Shown: positions 5,309 to 7,705 of the stretch, piece by piece
Position numbering within the stretch: position 1 is the first letter of the stretch
Layout of the letters: each line of letters opens with the position of its first letter
Source: an uncultured Candidatus Saccharibacteria bacterium
GTDB lineage: Bacteria; Patescibacteria; Saccharimonadia; Saccharimonadales; JAEWBQ01
NCBI GenBank assembly: GCA_946885745.1
Contig: CAMPGV010000036.1
Location: forward strand, 1-7,705
Length of the DNA: 7,705 nucleotides
Direction of reading: 5' to 3'
Made by a program: the position numbers and the translations under genes
Notes under the pieces: model-generated
What the model was told of the DNA's origin: nothing
The model's input: the letters and a program-made list of their open reading frames with translations, nothing else
Databases searched by the model: none

Positions 5309-7705
5309 ATGAAGCATATGCGCGTTCCGAATGCTTTGCGGGAGGGTTTTGCCCTGCCGACTATTTTAATTGCATCAGTGGTGATGATAACTGTCTTGAC
5401 GGCTGCCGTGACTGCGGTGAGTTCTATCTCGACCTCGCTTGAAACGCAGTATTACAATCAGCTAGCACGCGAGGCGGCCGAGTCGGGTATGGCTCGCGCG
5501 ACCGATTGTCTCAAGCAAAGCCCAACAGGCTCTCCTCAGTGGAGTAACGTAGCCCCGCTGCGACCAAATACCGAGTGCAATGGTAGCGTCATTAGCGGGC
5601 TTAGTGAGTACCTTTCAGTGAGTGGCAATGTCAAGACAACGTTCCGTATTGGCATACCAGACGAGGGCTGGACTGATGCTTCGCGCTTGGCAGCGACCGG
5701 TGATATTCATTTGGTCCGTTCGTCGTCTCCTAATACAGTATGGCGTGCGTACACACAGAGTATCGCCCAGGAAACGCGCTATCAGGATGCTCCGTCGATT
5801 GCTGGTGGTGCCGGGTGGCAAAACAACGGTCACTTAGCGGCTATTCTTACTACTGATCAGCAGCTATATGCGTTTGGAGCTAATCAAACGAATCAGATTG
5901 CTGGTGCGGGCACTCCTGCAGCTGTGATATTTCCAGCAAAGGTTGACCTACCTGCCGGGGTGACGTCTGTGAGTTCGGTAAAAACATCAGGCCAAGGAGC
6001 GTCAATCATTTGTATTTTAGCCAATACAGCGGAGGTGTACTGTCGTGGCGCCGCTGGTGGTGCCGAAAACGGGTTGATGCCAACTGCAGTTGGATGGCAA
6101 AAATTCACGCTACCCAGTGGCGTGACAGCAACGAGTATGTCTCTTGATGGGTATGGCGCCGATAAGCTGTGCGTTCTTGGCAGTAACGGTCAGGCGTATT
6201 GCGCCGGCGAAAATTATTATGGCAGCCTCGGCAATGGCGATACTGCCTATTCCATCTACAAGATTAATGGTGCAACTCCGCAGCGATTTGCCGTGCCGGC
6301 AGGTATTACCTTGTCTAAGATTTACTCAGGCCCCGTGATAACCTGCGGCATCGCAACTACCGGCGATATGTACTGTGCGGGGTTGAATAACAGCGGGCAG
6401 CTGACCGGCCCTTCGACTAACGGCACGGGCAATGGCGTATATGCAACGCCTATTAAGTACAATCTTCCTGGCGCAGCAGGTGCACGTAAAGTTAAGGATG
6501 TCCTTGTTAGCTACCATGGTGGTGGCAGCGGCGTGGTGCACGTTCATGCGACAGATGGCTCTATCTGGAGTAGCGGTAGTTACGCTCTTGGCGATCTTGG
6601 CCATAGTACAACTGCCGGATCGACTGGATCGAGCCAGACGCCAATTCCATTCACCACTTCGCAAGCGGACTATGCAGCGGGTAGTATATTCTGGAACGCA
6701 CAGTCTAATAAGTGCTTGGATAACGATGCCAACCAATCGACTAACGGTAACAAAATTCATTTGTGGGACTGTGGTGGAACAAACAGTGGTCCACAAACTT
6801 GGTACTATGGCGAGCAGCAACAAATAACAAATTACGGCACCGGTAAGTGTCTTGACGTGCCGGGAAACAGCAGTACGCGTGGCGCTTACCTGCAGCTTTA
6901 CGATTGTAATGGCACTGCTGCCCAGAAGTTTGATCTAGTCGGGGGCTACGGCGGGTCGGTAGTGCGGCACATCTCGAGTGGTCTTTGCCTCGATGCTCTT
7001 AATAACGGCACGGCGAACGGTACGATTATTCAGACATGGACGTGCGGCACGGGTAATGCTGCGCAAAGTTTCACTCGCTGGGCGGGTATTAACGGTTGGA
7101 CTGGCATGATTGCCGGTACGGACCATTTCTGTGCTATTCGTACTGATGCCTGGTCTGGTATGTGGTGTAGTGGTCAAAATGAATACGGTCAATTGATGAA
7201 CCGTGCTATTAATGCCAACGGAACAGTCAGTCAGTTTATCGGTGCCTGTATCAGTACGCCATCGGGTGGCCATAACTACTTCAATGTTAACCTTCCAGAT
7301 GGTGGCAAGGTGGATGGTTCAAAACTAAGTGACGAATGGCGCCTACAGTTCAGGTCAACAATGGTTATCACGACGACGGGCAAGGTCTACGGTGCAGGTC
7401 GTGATCAATATGGTAAGTTTGGAGACGGCAATCTGCAAACGACAAATGATTTCGAGAACTGTAGTGTGTCGTCGCAGGCAGGTACTCCGGGCGCGACTTC
7501 GGCTACAAGTAAAGAATTTGTCTTGCCTTCTGGTGTGAGCGCGATGGATCTATCGGCAAAAGATGAATACACGACATACGTCCTCGGGAGCGATGGTCGC
7601 GTATACGCAGCAGGACGCAATAATGACGGTCAGGTCGGCGACGGCACCATGACCGATCGACTCACGCCTGTAGAGGTGAAGATGCCTCGCCAGCAGACTA
7701 ACTAC
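5309..7705 (+). CDS. Prepilin-type RCC1-repeat protein with inserted ricin-B lectin domain (3' end off the right edge)
   Basis: 799 codons, open to the right edge without stop or frameshift; I translated the whole stretch. An in-frame TAA at 5300 makes ATG 5309 the first start (a second Met is residue 4). Residues 1-40 are a type IV prepilin-like leader: basic residues, then REG/FALPTILIASVVMITVL, with predicted cleavage after Gly13. Residues about 45-170 are a Cys-poor pilin-like region. From about 176 there are RCC1-type hairpins: LYAFG (186), VYC (243-245), AYC (297-298), MYC (355-356), IWSSG (419), MWC (618-620), VYGAG (693) and VYAAG (765). Typical tails such as YGSLGNGD and DGQVGDG follow several of them. 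A full ricin-B beta-trefoil (about 459-591) sits between the fifth and sixth hairpins. The protein is probably exported, anchored by the N-terminal helix and possibly built into type IV pili, with propeller and lectin as binding modules (inference). Partners are not in the window. Confidence 0.93.
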   Translation, partial: MKHMRVPNALREGFALPTILIASVVMITVLTAAVTAVSSISTSLETQYYNQLAREAAESGMARATDCLKQSPTGSPQWSNVAPLRPNTECNGSVISGLSEYLSVSGNVKTTFRIGIPDEGWTDASRLAATGDIHLVRSSSPNTVWRAYTQSIAQETRYQDAPSIAGGAGWQNNGHLAAILTTDQQLYAFGANQTNQIAGAGTPAAVIFPAKVDLPAGVTSVSSVKTSGQGASIICILANTAEVYCRGAAGGAENGLMPTAVGWQKFTLPSGVTATSMSLDGYGADKLCVLGSNGQAYCAGENYYGSLGNGDTAYSIYKINGATPQRFAVPAGITLSKIYSGPVITCGIATTGDMYCAGLNNSGQLTGPSTNGTGNGVYATPIKYNLPGAAGARKVKDVLVSYHGGGSGVVHVHATDGSIWSSGSYALGDLGHSTTAGSTGSSQTPIPFTTSQADYAAGSIFWNAQSNKCLDNDANQSTNGNKIHLWDCGGTNSGPQTWYYGEQQQITNYGTGKCLDVPGNSSTRGAYLQLYDCNGTAAQKFDLVGGYGGSVVRHISSGLCLDALNNGTANGTIIQTWTCGTGNAAQSFTRWAGINGWTGMIAGTDHFCAIRTDAWSGMWCSGQNEYGQLMNRAINANGTVSQFIGACISTPSGGHNYFNVNLPDGGKVDGSKLSDEWRLQFRSTMVITTTGKVYGAGRDQYGKFGDGNLQTTNDFENCSVSSQAGTPGATSATSKEFVLPSGVSAMDLSAKDEYTTYVLGSDGRVYAAGRNNDGQVGDGTMTDRLTPVEVKMPRQQTNY
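5834..6640 (+). repeat. RCC1-type propeller repeats, first block (five hairpins)
   Basis: Five units of the form Gly-Val strand, C/xx-L-x-x-x-G-x-x-Y-C/A-x-G, then Gly-rich loop, at residue spacings of about 53-65. Three carry a Cys pair with nine residues between (235/245, 288/298, 346/356), well placed to form a disulfide across the hairpin outside the cell. Confidence 0.8.
6683..7081 (+). other. Ricin-B lectin (beta-trefoil) domain within the prepilin-RCC1 protein
   Basis: Residues about 459-591. Three subrepeats each start with CLD (Cys469, Cys514, Cys560; spacing 45 and 46) and hold a second Cys 19 residues later (488, 533, 579). Each ends in the Q-x-W/F motif: QTW at 496-498, QKF at 539-541, QSF at 586-588. 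Such domains usually bind galactose or related sugars; all three subrepeats look intact. Confidence 0.9.
7082..7705 (+). repeat. RCC1-type propeller repeats, second block (three hairpins to the window edge)
   Basis: Hairpins at residues 608-620 (Cys pair with eleven residues between), 688-697 and 760-769, with tails NEYGQL, DQYGKFGDG and NDGQVGDGT. Spacing is about 72-75 residues, longer than in the first block; the last two lack cysteines and look closest to the standard RCC1 repeat. Confidence 0.8.

Noticed and set aside
6326..6827. Overlapping open frames on both strands (165 and 131 codons) inside the prepilin gene
   Set aside because: They overlap the RCC1 and ricin-B coding frame, which has clear domain motifs; the alternative peptides look random and have no start signals.
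5309..7705. Whether the large gene is split by a frameshift, since its right end is missing
   Set aside because: The frame was followed codon by codon to 7705 with no stop and continuous RCC1/ricin motifs; it is simply cut by the window edge.
1..7705. CRISPR array, insertion sequence or prophage
   Set aside because: No spaced direct repeats, transposase or phage motifs were seen; repeats present are protein-level RCC1 and trefoil repeats.

Overview
The window reads as ordinary chromosomal DNA from a Candidate Phyla Radiation bacterium, most likely a member of Candidatus Saccharibacteria (TM7). No phylogenetic marker proves this. The assignment is inferred from a near-balanced base composition, the standard code (no in-frame TGA in any reading frame I followed), and a mix of small membrane-anchored surface proteins: a DUF4367-like protein, a PEGA-domain protein, a sortase with a long cytosolic tail, and a prepilin-type giant. 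I recall similar sets from TM7 genomes. There are no phage, transposon or CRISPR signatures.

Layout. (1) Positions 1-1130, minus strand: glutamyl-tRNA synthetase (gltX), whose C-terminus lies off the left edge. (2) Positions 1162-2148, minus: a single-pass membrane protein with a long basic, disordered cytosolic tail and a DUF4367-like outer domain. (3) Positions 2149-2296: a divergent promoter region with two perfect inverted repeats. (4) Positions 2297-3769, plus: a membrane-anchored PEGA-domain protein with a probable beta-propeller. (5) Positions 3790-5049, minus: a sortase with His296, Cys364 and Arg373, converging on the PEGA gene. (6) Positions 5050-5136: a divergent promoter region centred on a 12-bp palindrome. 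(7) Positions 5137-5223: tRNA-Leu(CAA), followed by a strong terminator hairpin that includes the tRNA's own CCA. (8) Positions 5309 to the right edge, plus: the first 799 codons of a very large secreted protein that starts with a type IV prepilin-like leader, continues as RCC1-type beta-propeller repeats, and carries a complete ricin-B (beta-trefoil) lectin domain between propeller blades.

How they may work together. Apart from the housekeeping gltX and tRNA-Leu, every protein gene here encodes something anchored in or exported across the membrane, so this is a cell-surface neighbourhood. The pilin-RCC1-ricin fusion is the most notable gene. It looks like a pilus-tip or surface adhesin that could bind host glycans, which would fit the epibiotic life of Saccharibacteria (inference). 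At least three genes (gltX, the PEGA gene, the prepilin gene) have a -10-like element directly in front of the ATG and little or no Shine-Dalgarno sequence. This suggests leaderless or very short-leader mRNAs. The sortase gene instead has a normal leader with an AGGA ribosome-binding site.
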